This document shows, piece after piece, positions 50,720 through 59,120 of a DNA stretch of 64,000 nt; the first letter of the stretch is position 1; each line of letters opens with the position of its first letter. This DNA comes from Timonella sp031979385. GTDB taxonomy: Bacteria > Actinomycetota > Actinomycetes > Actinomycetales > Cellulomonadaceae. A program made the translations under genes and the position numbers. The notes beneath the pieces are model-generated. The model made no database searches. It saw nothing but the letters and a program-made list of their open reading frames with translations, and had not been told where the DNA came from. Where the stretch lies: positions 1-64,000 of the forward strand of contig DALZEF010000012.1 in assembly GCA_031979385.1 (NCBI GenBank), in the 5' to 3' direction.

Positions 50720-51026
50720 TCCATGCTCGGACACAAGGGAGGGCTTCTGCCCTCCCTTGTGCTGTGCGCCCTGTTGGCACACCATGGCAATCCTTCTGCT
50801 TCACGACGAGTCCCTCCCTCTCCACACCACTCACCGCCCCACCCGTACCCGGCAGGGGCGGGGCACCCTCGATAGGATTGAAGGGCGACTTCCGCTGATA
50901 CCGCTGCTCATCCGCGTGGCCCTGTCGCATTCGTGTTTGGCGGCGGTGGTGTACGCGGGGCTGTTGAGGCTGGCCAGGTGCGCGCGCCTTGAGTCCGGTA
51001 TCACCCCTGATCGAGAGGGACCGCGC
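50720..51026. other. Intergenic region after the SDR gene
   Basis: Holds the SDR terminator and the leader of the ABC-2 permease gene. A partial repeat core (CGACGAGTCCCTCC) starts at 50804. The ABC ATPase gene expected just before an ABC-2 permease is absent, and no remnant is visible. Confidence 0.55.
50732..50761 (+). terminator. Terminator of the SDR gene
   Basis: CACAAGGGAGGGC (50732-50744) pairs perfectly with GCCCTCCCTTGTG (50749-50761). No T-run follows. Confidence 0.65.
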
Positions 51027-51758
51027 ATGAACCTCGCCCGCACCCTCGCCACGACCAGTCGAGTGCTCCGCCAACTGAGCCACGACCGCAGATCCCTCGC
51101 CCTACTGCTGGTTGCGCCAAGCCTTCTCGTTGGTCTCTTCGCATGGCTGTTCACCGACACGCCCATGTTCAATGCGGTGGGTCCGGCCATCCTCGCACTG
51201 TTCCCGTTTGTGGTCATGTTTCTCATCACAAGCGTCACGACCCTGCGCGAACGCCGCTCAGGGACCCTCGAACGCCTACTGACCACCCCGATCGGCAAGT
51301 TCGACTTCATCCTGGGATATGCGCTCGCCTTCGGATTGGCCGCGATCGTACAGGCAGTGATCACGGTGCTGTTTGCCGTCTATGTATGTGGACTGTCAAT
51401 CGGCGGACCGCTGTGGCAACTAGGCCTTGTGGCTATTGTGAATGCGCTACTCGGCACCGCACTTGGACTGCTCGCGAGCGCCTTCGCGCGCACGGAGTTC
51501 CAGGCGGTCCAGTTCATGCCCGTTCTGGTGATTCCACAGATCATCTTGGGCGGAATCTTCATGCCACGCGACCAGATGCCTAATGTCCTCTACGCCATCT
51601 CCCATTGGCTTCCGCTCAGCCACGCGATTGATGCCGTGGACGCGGTTGCGACTGGTAGCGAGAGTTGGGATGTGTACGGCCCACTCCTCATCACGCTCGC
51701 ATTCGTGGTGGGCTGCGTTTTGCTCGCGTCGTTGACGCTGCGCCGCCGCACACCGTAG
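51027..51758 (+). CDS. ABC-2 type exporter permease
   Basis: A 243-residue ABC-2 permease with six membrane spans. The family pattern TTLRERRSGTLERLLTTPIG (about 71-91) contacts the ATPase, and FMPVLVIPQIILGGIFMPRDQMP is the conserved segment before the last spans. The ATG has GAGAGGGA upstream. No ATPase gene is adjacent, so its partner is elsewhere or lost. Multidrug or polymer export are usual roles; none can be chosen here. Confidence 0.85.
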   Translation: MNLARTLATTSRVLRQLSHDRRSLALLLVAPSLLVGLFAWLFTDTPMFNAVGPAILALFPFVVMFLITSVTTLRERRSGTLERLLTTPIGKFDFILGYALAFGLAAIVQAVITVLFAVYVCGLSIGGPLWQLGLVAIVNALLGTALGLLASAFARTEFQAVQFMPVLVIPQIILGGIFMPRDQMPNVLYAISHWLPLSHAIDAVDAVATGSESWDVYGPLLITLAFVVGCVLLASLTLRRRTP

Positions 51759-51900
51759 TGACGCTCTCACCGCACCACCTCGTTTGAGAGTTACCAAAAG
51801 TGCACCCACACTGTGTGAGAGCACAGATATCTGCGCTCTCACACCCGCCGAGTCATCGAGAGCGAGAGACCACAGCACCCATACCGTCGACCATTTCTAA

Positions 51901-51922
51901 CAGCACTGTTATATTAGTGCTG
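51901..51922. promoter_or_regulatory. Palindromic operator over the MarR gene promoter
   Basis: CAGCACT (51901-51907) and AGTGCTG (51916-51922) are perfect inverted arms around GTTATATT, which contains the -10 sequence TATATT (51910-51915). The right arm ends in the GTG start codon of the MarR gene, so binding would block both promoter and start. Confidence 0.6.
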
Positions 51923-52437
51923 TGATAAATTCTGACGATCCCACCGAGATCGACTACTGGGGGCCACTGCTCGACCTGCAGGCCGCGCTCGACGCACAGA
52001 TCGCGAGTATCTACACCGACCACGGACACCAGGGGGTCCGCACCCGCTTCGCATACCCGATGATTCGCCTTGCGCACCGCGGCCCGATGACGATCTCCGA
52101 ACTTGCACAAAGCCTCGGGCAGACGCACTCTGCGGTGAGCCAAACGGTCATGGCAATGCGCAACCGCGGACTCGTGGATTCCGTGCCCGGAACCGATGCC
52201 CGCACCAAGGTCGTCGCACTCACCGAGGAGGGCACGGCGCTCATCCCCTTCCTCGAAGCTGAATGGCGCGCAACCGAAGCCGCAATCGCGGAACTCGACG
52301 ACGAACTGCCATCAGGCTTGCACGACTACGTACGCAACGTGAACGAGCGCCTGCAGAAACGCAGCTTCGCCGACCGGATCAAGCACCATCTGAGCCTCTC
52401 CGACATTCAAGGAGACGCATCGGAGAGCCACCAGTGA
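51922..52437 (+). CDS. MarR-family regulator of the exporter
   Basis: A 171-residue winged-helix regulator. The recognition helix is in ISELAQSLGQTHSAVSQTVM, and the wing is in PGTDARTKVVALTEEG. The GTG start has no SD and lies under a palindrome that also covers the -10, suggesting autorepression. Its stop overlaps the MFS exporter start (GTGA), so it probably controls that exporter. Confidence 0.87.
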   Translation: MINSDDPTEIDYWGPLLDLQAALDAQIASIYTDHGHQGVRTRFAYPMIRLAHRGPMTISELAQSLGQTHSAVSQTVMAMRNRGLVDSVPGTDARTKVVALTEEGTALIPFLEAEWRATEAAIAELDDELPSGLHDYVRNVNERLQKRSFADRIKHHLSLSDIQGDASESHQ

Positions 52438-53687
52438 ACCGTTGGGGATTTCTCGACCTCCGTCCGCTCAAGGCAAGCGCACCGTTTCGGAGACTATGGA
52501 TCACCGGCCTACTGACCTCGTTCACGCAGCAGATGGTGACCGTCGCGGTCCTGCATCAGGTGTGGGAACTGACGCGCAGCCCGCTGTGGACGGGCGCCAT
52601 CGGTGTTGCCTCTGCGGTTCCGATGATCCTGTCGAGTTTCATCGGTGGAGCAATCGCTGATGCCTTCGACCGCCGGGCAATCATCCGCTGGTCTGTTGTC
52701 GCACAGATACTGATCACTGCGGGCTTGGTTGCTCAGGCGGCGGCTGGCCTAGACAACATCTGGGTCATCTTGGCGCTCGTAGCACTCAACGCCGCATCCA
52801 ACGGGATCGGTATGCCCGCGCAGCGTTCGCTGACCACTCGGTTACTCCCCCGTGACCTCATTGCTTCCGGCATCGCGTTGCAGATGGTCAGTTTCCAAGC
52901 CTCTGCAATCGTCGGGCCTGCTGCCGGTGGATTCATGATCGCGTGGGCGGGTGCTGCGTGGGCCTATGCGGCCAAGTTGATCGTCATGCCGGTGGCTCTC
53001 TACGCTGCCATTTGCCTACCCAAGATCGAACACCTCAAAACGCCCGACCGAGCTTCGCTGCGGTCAATCGTTGACGGGGCCCGCTACATCAACCGAGACC
53101 GGGTGGTTCGCGGCAGTTTCGGCGTGGACCTATTCGCAACGCTCCTGGTCATGCCGATTTCCCTGTTCCCCATGATTAACGAGATTCGGTTCGGCGGTTC
53201 AGCCGAAACCCTAGGTTTGTTCCTCAGCGCGATGGCTGCGGGTGGGATTTTTGTCAGCCTGTTTTTCTCGGGGCACATCACCCGGGCAGATCGCGCTGGC
53301 GCCGTGCAACTGTGGGCTGCTGCGGCCTGGTGTGTGGCTCTCGCGGTGTTCGGCATTGCTGGGCCGCTGTGGTTGGCGTTATGTGCGCTGGCTGCGGCGG
53401 GAGCGGCAGATTCAATCTCGGTGTTGTCCCGCGCTGCGCTCGTGCAACTCTCAACGCCGGACAGTCACCGTGGGCGGGTATCTGCGGTTGACCAGGCAGT
53501 CGGTGCGGGTGGACCGGATCTTGGTAACGCTCGCGGAGGACTTATTGCTGGGCTCACGTCGGCGCCGTTCGCGCTCGTGTCAGGCGCTGTCGTCGCACTC
53601 GCTGGTATCGGCTGGATCGCAGTGCGCAACACTGAACTACGCCGGGTGCGAATCAGTGATCTACGAGAACCTGGCGATCACGTCTAA
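52434..53687 (+). CDS. MFS exporter (EntS/MdtG-like)
   Basis: A 417-residue major facilitator with 12 spans. Loop 2-3 carries GGAIADAFDRRAIIRWSVV, the MFS motif A, and loop 8-9 has the degenerate repeat. Sequence pattern (TPDSHRGRVSAVDQAVGAGG) matches the enterobactin-exporter-like group. The GTG start overlaps the MarR stop. The substrate is unknown; drug or siderophore export are the usual options. Confidence 0.87.
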   Translation: MNRWGFLDLRPLKASAPFRRLWITGLLTSFTQQMVTVAVLHQVWELTRSPLWTGAIGVASAVPMILSSFIGGAIADAFDRRAIIRWSVVAQILITAGLVAQAAAGLDNIWVILALVALNAASNGIGMPAQRSLTTRLLPRDLIASGIALQMVSFQASAIVGPAAGGFMIAWAGAAWAYAAKLIVMPVALYAAICLPKIEHLKTPDRASLRSIVDGARYINRDRVVRGSFGVDLFATLLVMPISLFPMINEIRFGGSAETLGLFLSAMAAGGIFVSLFFSGHITRADRAGAVQLWAAAAWCVALAVFGIAGPLWLALCALAAAGAADSISVLSRAALVQLSTPDSHRGRVSAVDQAVGAGGPDLGNARGGLIAGLTSAPFALVSGAVVALAGIGWIAVRNTELRRVRISDLREPGDHV

Positions 53688-53884
53688 ATCCTGCACCCTC
53701 ACGTTCCGCACTCACACCAATTGAGAGTGACGACGATCCGGTTACGTGCCAGATTTCCTCGCGTTGGAATAAGAGTGGCGGATGGGATGTTGCAGTCGGT
53801 CCGAGCATGATCTCCCTCGTTCCTTTCACGTGTCCCTCCACATCTGCGTCTCCCACCGATACGCTCTTACCCCAAGGAGTTCTC

Positions 53885-54610
53885 GTGTCCACACCTGCCG
53901 CCTCCACTTCGCCAACCTCCAACTCAGCCACCCCAACATCCGAACCGCACGTCGATCAGGGCGCACAACACCGCACGCAACCGACCACTCTGCCGAGCCT
54001 GGCGGACCAGGTGGACCGGCTCGTCGCCAATGGGATTCCAGAACTAACCGGCATCCCCGCTGAGGCGCTCCGCGATTTCGCGGAGGCGCATGGCGCTGAC
54101 CATACGAATGCATTGCTCGTGATCAACCGGGAACACGCACGGCCTTCGCAACTTGCGTCGCTGCTCACCCGTGCTGGAAAGCCAGGGTTTGTGGTCGCGG
54201 ACATGACAGATGTCGATGACTTCGCGCCAACTGACGTTGAGGCACCCGACGCTGCGATCTACCTCGTGCACGATCTGGACCGAGGCGACCACCTCGCCAA
54301 CTGGAGTCCGGCTGAGGCGATACCTGAGATCGCAGGGCGTGACCGTTCACCTGTACTACTGCATGAGGGCATCTTCTGGGTCCTGCAAAGCCCCGACGTA
54401 CTCGAACGCAACCTCTGCTTCATGACCGTTGGCTCACGGTTACGCAAACCCAACGGAAAGTTCGACTCACGCACACCGGCCATCTGGATCAGCAACGGAA
54501 CCGGGCGGGACGGAGCCGAACGCCGTAATGCACCGAAGGTTGGCTGGTGCTGGTGGAACAACCGCCACACGTGGCTCGGCTTCGCGTCAGCCTCGCACCG
54601 TTCCGCCTAG
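53885..54610 (+). CDS. DUF5701 family protein
   Basis: A 241-residue soluble protein whose C-terminal part, GSRLRKPNGKFDSRTPAIWI and NAPKVGWCWWNNRHTWLGFA, fits the actinobacterial DUF5701 family of unknown function. Residues 1-35 are Ser/Thr/Pro-rich and low in complexity. The GTG has AAGGAG upstream. A copy of the CTCGTCGCCAA core lies in its coding sequence at 54020-54030. Confidence 0.75.
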   Translation: MSTPAASTSPTSNSATPTSEPHVDQGAQHRTQPTTLPSLADQVDRLVANGIPELTGIPAEALRDFAEAHGADHTNALLVINREHARPSQLASLLTRAGKPGFVVADMTDVDDFAPTDVEAPDAAIYLVHDLDRGDHLANWSPAEAIPEIAGRDRSPVLLHEGIFWVLQSPDVLERNLCFMTVGSRLRKPNGKFDSRTPAIWISNGTGRDGAERRNAPKVGWCWWNNRHTWLGFASASHRSA

Positions 54611-54709
54611 TCCAGGCTCCGCCTCTCCCAACCAAAATGAACGTGCAGGCTTTAATTGTGCGCGCGCATGCACACGTAATTCCCTACACGTTTACGGACG
54701 CCAGGTCAG

Positions 54710-55267
54710 TCAGACCGCGTATTCGGCCTGGAACCACTCCCACAGTTCGCCGGAGCACTGCACAACCCGCGAGCGCCAGTCGTGGATCGCGCCCTCCTCG
54801 GCAGAATCGGAGACGGACTTCACCACGCGGATCGGAATCCCATACTGCTGGGCCACCCAGATGTACACGTAGGTTTCCATGTCCACGAGCGAACCGCCGA
54901 GGGACACGATGAGATCGACCTGCTCCTGCGACTGCACGAACACGTCTCCGGTGGCGATGACCAATCCCTCACGCCCGGTCGACACTCGCTCGGGCACAAC
55001 CATAGACTTGCCGCGCACTCCCTCAAGATCGGCCACGTCATGCTGGATGGCCTCAGAGATGTCGTAGATCCCCAACGGAACCCGCCCGCCAACGGAACCG
55101 GCGGTACCGAGCACGACCACCTCGTCGTACGTCCCGCGTTCCAGGGCGCGGGTCAGCTCCAGACCGGCGCGTAACTTGCCGGCTCCGGTGACTAGCCGGT
55201 CAAACCCCTCGATCGATTCGGGGAAGGCGTCAAGTTCGATGGCAAGGGCGGCGACAAGAAGTTTCAC
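54710..55267 (-). CDS. Nucleoside phosphorylase/nucleosidase family protein
   Basis: A 185-residue protein of the purine/uridine phosphorylase fold. The N-terminal strand is LLVAALAIELDAFP, followed by VVVLGTAGSVGG. The nucleoside-binding part is SLVDMETYVYIWVAQQYGIP, where Met-Glu binds ribose, and VVKSVSDSAEEGA carries the catalytic Asp. It is shorter than usual (about 230) and lacks part of the middle. The GTG at 55267 is chosen by family start. The substrate may be adenosylhomocysteine or a purine nucleoside. Confidence 0.78.
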   Translation of the reverse strand: MKLLVAALAIELDAFPESIEGFDRLVTGAGKLRAGLELTRALERGTYDEVVVLGTAGSVGGRVPLGIYDISEAIQHDVADLEGVRGKSMVVPERVSTGREGLVIATGDVFVQSQEQVDLIVSLGGSLVDMETYVYIWVAQQYGIPIRVVKSVSDSAEEGAIHDWRSRVVQCSGELWEWFQAEYAV

Positions 55268-55421
55268 GCCTCGATCATCGCATCGAGCACCGGGTCCCGC
55301 CCACCCCAACCAGCAGGAGCTTTACCCAGAGTGGCGCATACCACACACTATTTCCCCGATTTTTGCGCCAAAGTTTGAACACCGAAATCTTTGGATACAA
55401 CAGGACGGTTAGCATTGAGTC

Positions 55422-58094
55422 ATGTCCACACCAAAGAATGCACAAGCAACGGACGTTGCGCGGCGCCAGGAAGCTGAGCAGGAAATGCCAGCCTCGATGC
55501 GCGCTGACGTCAACCTCCTTGCCACACTGCTCGGACAGGTCCTGCGTGAAAGCGGCTCTGAGGGACTCTTCGAGGATGTCGAACGTCTGCGTACTGCAAC
55601 GATCGAGGCCTACACGGACCCGAGCCCAAGCGCATATGACCGAGCCGTTGACATCGTTAAATCATTCTCGCTGGACCGAGCAAACGAGGTTGCCCGCGCC
55701 TTCACCTGCTACTTCCATCTGGTTAACCTGGCGGAGGAGCACTTCCGTATCCGTTCGTTGCGTTTCCGCGACAACGATTTCAATTTCCCCAAGAAACACG
55801 GTGCTGTGGCCGAGGCCTACGCACAGTTGTCCGAGGAGATCGGCAAGGAAGAGGCACTCAAGCGTCTGCAGTCAATTCGTTTCCACCCGGTCTTCACTGC
55901 GCACCCGACTGAGGCCCGCCGTCGTGCCGTGTCCACGTCGATCCGACGCATCTCCGGGTTCTTGACGGAGCTCGAGTCGGTGTCGGAAGGCGGCACCGAG
56001 TCGACTCGTATCCGTCACAAGTTGATCGAGGAGATCGACACCCTGTGGCGGACCGCGCAGTTGCGTTCGCAGAAGCCGACACCCGAGGCCGAGGTTCGCG
56101 CGATCATGGCCGTCTTCGATGACACCCTGTTCACTGCGGTTCCGCACATGTATTCGCGCATGGATGGTGCGATCAATGGGGATGTCTCCGGTGCGACGGC
56201 TCCGGTTGTTCCGCCATTCCTGCGGGTCGGCACCTGGGTTGGCGGTGACCGTGATGGCAACCCGTTTGTGACTGCCAAGGTCACGCGCTCTGCCGCGGCC
56301 ATCGCCTCTGAACACGTGCTGATGGGGTTGGAAAACGTGGCTGTCCGCGTTGGCCGTGGCCTGACCCTTGACGCAGAGACCACCCCTCCAAGCGAGGAGC
56401 TCAAGGCGCTCCTTGCCCGACTGCGCAATGCCGATGAGGAGCGCGCCGCGGACATCGCGAAGCGTTCCCCCAACGAGCCACACCGTCACGCGGTTCTGCT
56501 GATTGCACGTAAGATCCACGCGACTCGCGCACGCAACGCGGACCTCGCGTATGCGACCCCGGACCAACTCCTTGAGGAGTTGCGCACGGTCCAGGACTCA
56601 CTCGTCGCGGGCGGCGCCAAGCGTCAGGCCTACGGTAACCTGCAGCACCTGATCTGGCAGGTGGAGACGTACGGCTTCCACCTGGCTGAGCTTGAGTGCC
56701 GTCAACACTCCGAGGTGCACCGTCGGGTGCTCGCGGAACTTGAGTCCGGCGAACCGCTGAGCGAGACCGCTGAAGAGGTCCTTGAGGTGTTCCGTGCGAT
56801 CTCCTATATCCAGGATCGGTACGGTCCGCGTGCGGCTGGCCGTTACATCGTGTCGTTCACGACCTCGGCAGAGGATCTGACCAACGTGTACAAGCTGGCA
56901 CGGGCCGCGGTTGGCTCGCACGGCAAGATGCCGGTCTTGGACGTTGTGCCCCTCTTTGAGACTTTCGATGACCTGCAGGCTGCCCCTGGCATCATGAACG
57001 AGGTCGCGTCTGCTCCTGAGTACGCTGAGCGTCTGGCGCAGACGGGCAACAGGGTCGAGATCATGCTGGGGTACTCGGACTCGTCCAAGGATGTCGGGCC
57101 GGTGGCCGCGACCCTCGCCCTGTACGAGGCTCAGGAACTGCTCGCCAAGTGGGCGCAGGACAACGACATCGAGTTGACCCTGTTCCACGGCCGCGGTGGC
57201 GCTCTCGGCCGCGGTGGCGGTCCAGCTCACTCGGCTATCCTGGCGCAGCCACCACACTCGGTGGATGGCCGCTTCAAGTTGACCGAGCAGGGTGAGGTCA
57301 TCTTCGCGCGCTACGGCAACTCGGAGATCGCGATCCGTCACGTGGATCAGGTTGCCGGTGCGATCCTTGAGGCCCTCGCCCCTTCGAACGAGAAGCGCAC
57401 CGCTGACGCGGCGCAGAAGTACGCGCACGTGGCCAAAACCATGGAGACTGCCTCGCGCGATCACTTCTTCAAGTTGGTTAAAGCCGATGGCTTCGCACCG
57501 TGGTTTGCAACCGTCACCCCGATGGAGGAGGTCGGTCTGCTGCCGCTTGGTTCGCGTCCGGCTCGCCGCGGTCTGTCGGTTGAGTCGCTTGAGGATCTGC
57601 GTGCCATCCCTTGGGTGTTCGCGTGGACTCAGGCCCGCATCAACCTGGCCGGCTGGTTTGGCCTGGGTGCGGCACTTGAGGCAGTTGGCGACCTTGACGT
57701 GCTTCAGGAGGCGTACACGGAGTGGCCGCTGTTCCGCACCATGATCGACAACGTCGGCATGTCGTTGGCCAAGACCGACTTCCGCATCGCTCAGGGGTAC
57801 CTGTCCCTTGGCGACCGCGACGATCTGGCTCAGTTGGTTCTCGACGAGATGGCCCGCACCTCCGAGTGGGTCACCAAGATCGTCGGCGGCGAGGAGCTGC
57901 TGTCCAACAAGCCGGTTCTGAATCGGGCGGTCAAGCTGCGCAGCCCGTACGTGGACGCACTGTCGCTCATCCAGTTGCGGGCTCTGCACGCGCTGCGTAA
58001 CGCCGATGAGTCGGCCGAGACCGATCCTGAGGTACAGCGCCTGCTGCTCCAGTCCGTGTCAGGTGTTGCGGCTGGACTGCAGAACACCGGCTGA
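55422..58094 (+). CDS. ppc: Phosphoenolpyruvate carboxylase
   Basis: An 890-residue anaplerotic enzyme making oxaloacetate from PEP and bicarbonate. The catalytic histidine is H161 in FTAHPTEARRR, the glycine-rich loop is GRGGALGRGGGPAH (about 589-602), and the conserved C-terminus is QNTG. Length is normal. The ATG lies six bases after TAGCAT and has no SD, so the mRNA is probably leaderless. A strong terminator follows. Confidence 0.96.
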   Translation: MSTPKNAQATDVARRQEAEQEMPASMRADVNLLATLLGQVLRESGSEGLFEDVERLRTATIEAYTDPSPSAYDRAVDIVKSFSLDRANEVARAFTCYFHLVNLAEEHFRIRSLRFRDNDFNFPKKHGAVAEAYAQLSEEIGKEEALKRLQSIRFHPVFTAHPTEARRRAVSTSIRRISGFLTELESVSEGGTESTRIRHKLIEEIDTLWRTAQLRSQKPTPEAEVRAIMAVFDDTLFTAVPHMYSRMDGAINGDVSGATAPVVPPFLRVGTWVGGDRDGNPFVTAKVTRSAAAIASEHVLMGLENVAVRVGRGLTLDAETTPPSEELKALLARLRNADEERAADIAKRSPNEPHRHAVLLIARKIHATRARNADLAYATPDQLLEELRTVQDSLVAGGAKRQAYGNLQHLIWQVETYGFHLAELECRQHSEVHRRVLAELESGEPLSETAEEVLEVFRAISYIQDRYGPRAAGRYIVSFTTSAEDLTNVYKLARAAVGSHGKMPVLDVVPLFETFDDLQAAPGIMNEVASAPEYAERLAQTGNRVEIMLGYSDSSKDVGPVAATLALYEAQELLAKWAQDNDIELTLFHGRGGALGRGGGPAHSAILAQPPHSVDGRFKLTEQGEVIFARYGNSEIAIRHVDQVAGAILEALAPSNEKRTADAAQKYAHVAKTMETASRDHFFKLVKADGFAPWFATVTPMEEVGLLPLGSRPARRGLSVESLEDLRAIPWVFAWTQARINLAGWFGLGAALEAVGDLDVLQEAYTEWPLFRTMIDNVGMSLAKTDFRIAQGYLSLGDRDDLAQLVLDEMARTSEWVTKIVGGEELLSNKPVLNRAVKLRSPYVDALSLIQLRALHALRNADESAETDPEVQRLLLQSVSGVAAGLQNTG

Positions 58095-58110
58095 CCCTTG
58101 GACATCGCGT

Positions 58111-58161
58111 GTGGCCGGGGCACCCAGGAGAATCTGGGCGCCCCGGCCACAAGCGTTTTTT
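58111..58161 (+). terminator. Terminator of ppc
   Basis: A GC-rich stem (58111-58125 with 58134-58150, one bulge) is followed by AAGCG and TTTTTT. Confidence 0.85.
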
Positions 58162-58224
58162 GATTGGCGACGAGTCCCCGCCTCTCAGCGCAGGGTTACG
58201 CGGGTGGGTTGGGACTCGTCGATA
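58162..58224. repeat. Dispersed GATTGGCGACGAGTCCCC element after ppc
   Basis: The core lies at 58162-58179, directly after the ppc terminator. An inverted partner, GGGACTCGTCG, is at 58211-58221. It is a member of the dispersed repeat family. Confidence 0.6.
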
Positions 58225-58360
58225 AGCAGATGCCCACGGGACTTTGTCAGTTGTGCACGTCCTCTCATTTGCGGACGATTCTTAGCGCGTTCAGTTGCGA
58301 AACGGCTCTGAGCAAGATTGAGTTAGGGAAGTAGAGTTTCACGCACCTTTGGAGCAACCC

Positions 58361-58801
58361 ATGACCGGACAGGACCCATACGTATCCGATACAGCGGAGG
58401 ACCCGCAGCCCAAGACTTCCCGGCGCCCGAGCATCGGTGAACTCGTGGGGCAGGTGTCCGAACAGTTTGCTCGGTTGCTGCGCGCAGAGGTTACGTCGTA
58501 CACAAACGAGTTGAAGGCCAAGGCCACCAAGTCGGCCCTTGGCATTGGGCTCTTGGCGGCTGCGGGCCTTCTTGCGCTGTACCTGCTGGGGGTTCTGCTG
58601 GCTGCCGCAGTGGCCGGTTTCGCCAATCTGATGCCGGTGTGGGCCGCCGCGCTGACCGTAAGCGGTATCCTGCTTCTGATCATCGCTGGCCTCGCACTGG
58701 TTGGCGTGAAGGCACTCAAGAACAACGTGCCGCCCATGCCCAAGGAGGCCGTCAACCGGATCAAGGAAGATCTCTCGTCCATCAAGGAGGACATCAAGTG
58801 A
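58361..58801 (+). CDS. Phage holin-like superfamily III membrane protein (DUF1469)
   Basis: A 146-residue protein with an acidic N-terminus, an amphipathic helix (IGELVGQVSEQFARLLRAEV), and two long membrane spans (about 60-85 and 92-117), ending in a charged helix. This is the actinobacterial DUF1469 group often named holin-like without phage context. The ATG has GGAG upstream. It is coupled to the DUF3618 gene by overlap. Confidence 0.82.
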   Translation: MTGQDPYVSDTAEDPQPKTSRRPSIGELVGQVSEQFARLLRAEVTSYTNELKAKATKSALGIGLLAAAGLLALYLLGVLLAAAVAGFANLMPVWAAALTVSGILLLIIAGLALVGVKALKNNVPPMPKEAVNRIKEDLSSIKEDIK

Positions 58802-59085
58802 GCACTCCGCGTGAAATCGACCCAGAGGTTCAGGCCGCTCGTGATGAACTTGCCGCATCGCTGGACGAACTCCTCGACCGCGTACATCCACGCACCGTTG
58901 CCCACGAGTTCACCTCCGCGACAAAGCAGGCAGCCACCGATGCCGCCAGTTTCGTGACCGGCGGCGGTCTACCGCACGGCGATGAGGATGCCTCCCGCGC
59001 CCGAAACGCCAAAGCCGCTTTGGGCGTAGCGGTCGGCGGAGCTGCGCTCTTGATCCTTTCAGTGTTGACCAAGCGGAAGAAGTAA
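58798..59085 (+). CDS. DUF3618 family protein
   Basis: A 95-residue protein starting STPREIDPEVQAARDELAAS, the DUF3618 signature of actinomycetes, with a single C-terminal membrane span (about 72-88) and basic end. The GTG overlaps the stop of the holin-like gene, and GGAGG lies six bases upstream. The function is unknown; the pair is usually found together and probably acts at the membrane. Confidence 0.82.
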   Translation: MSTPREIDPEVQAARDELAASLDELLDRVHPRTVAHEFTSATKQAATDAASFVTGGGLPHGDEDASRARNAKAALGVAVGGAALLILSVLTKRKK

Positions 59086-59120
59086 TCACGAGTGTCACCT
59101 GTTCGAGGACGTAGCCGCGT

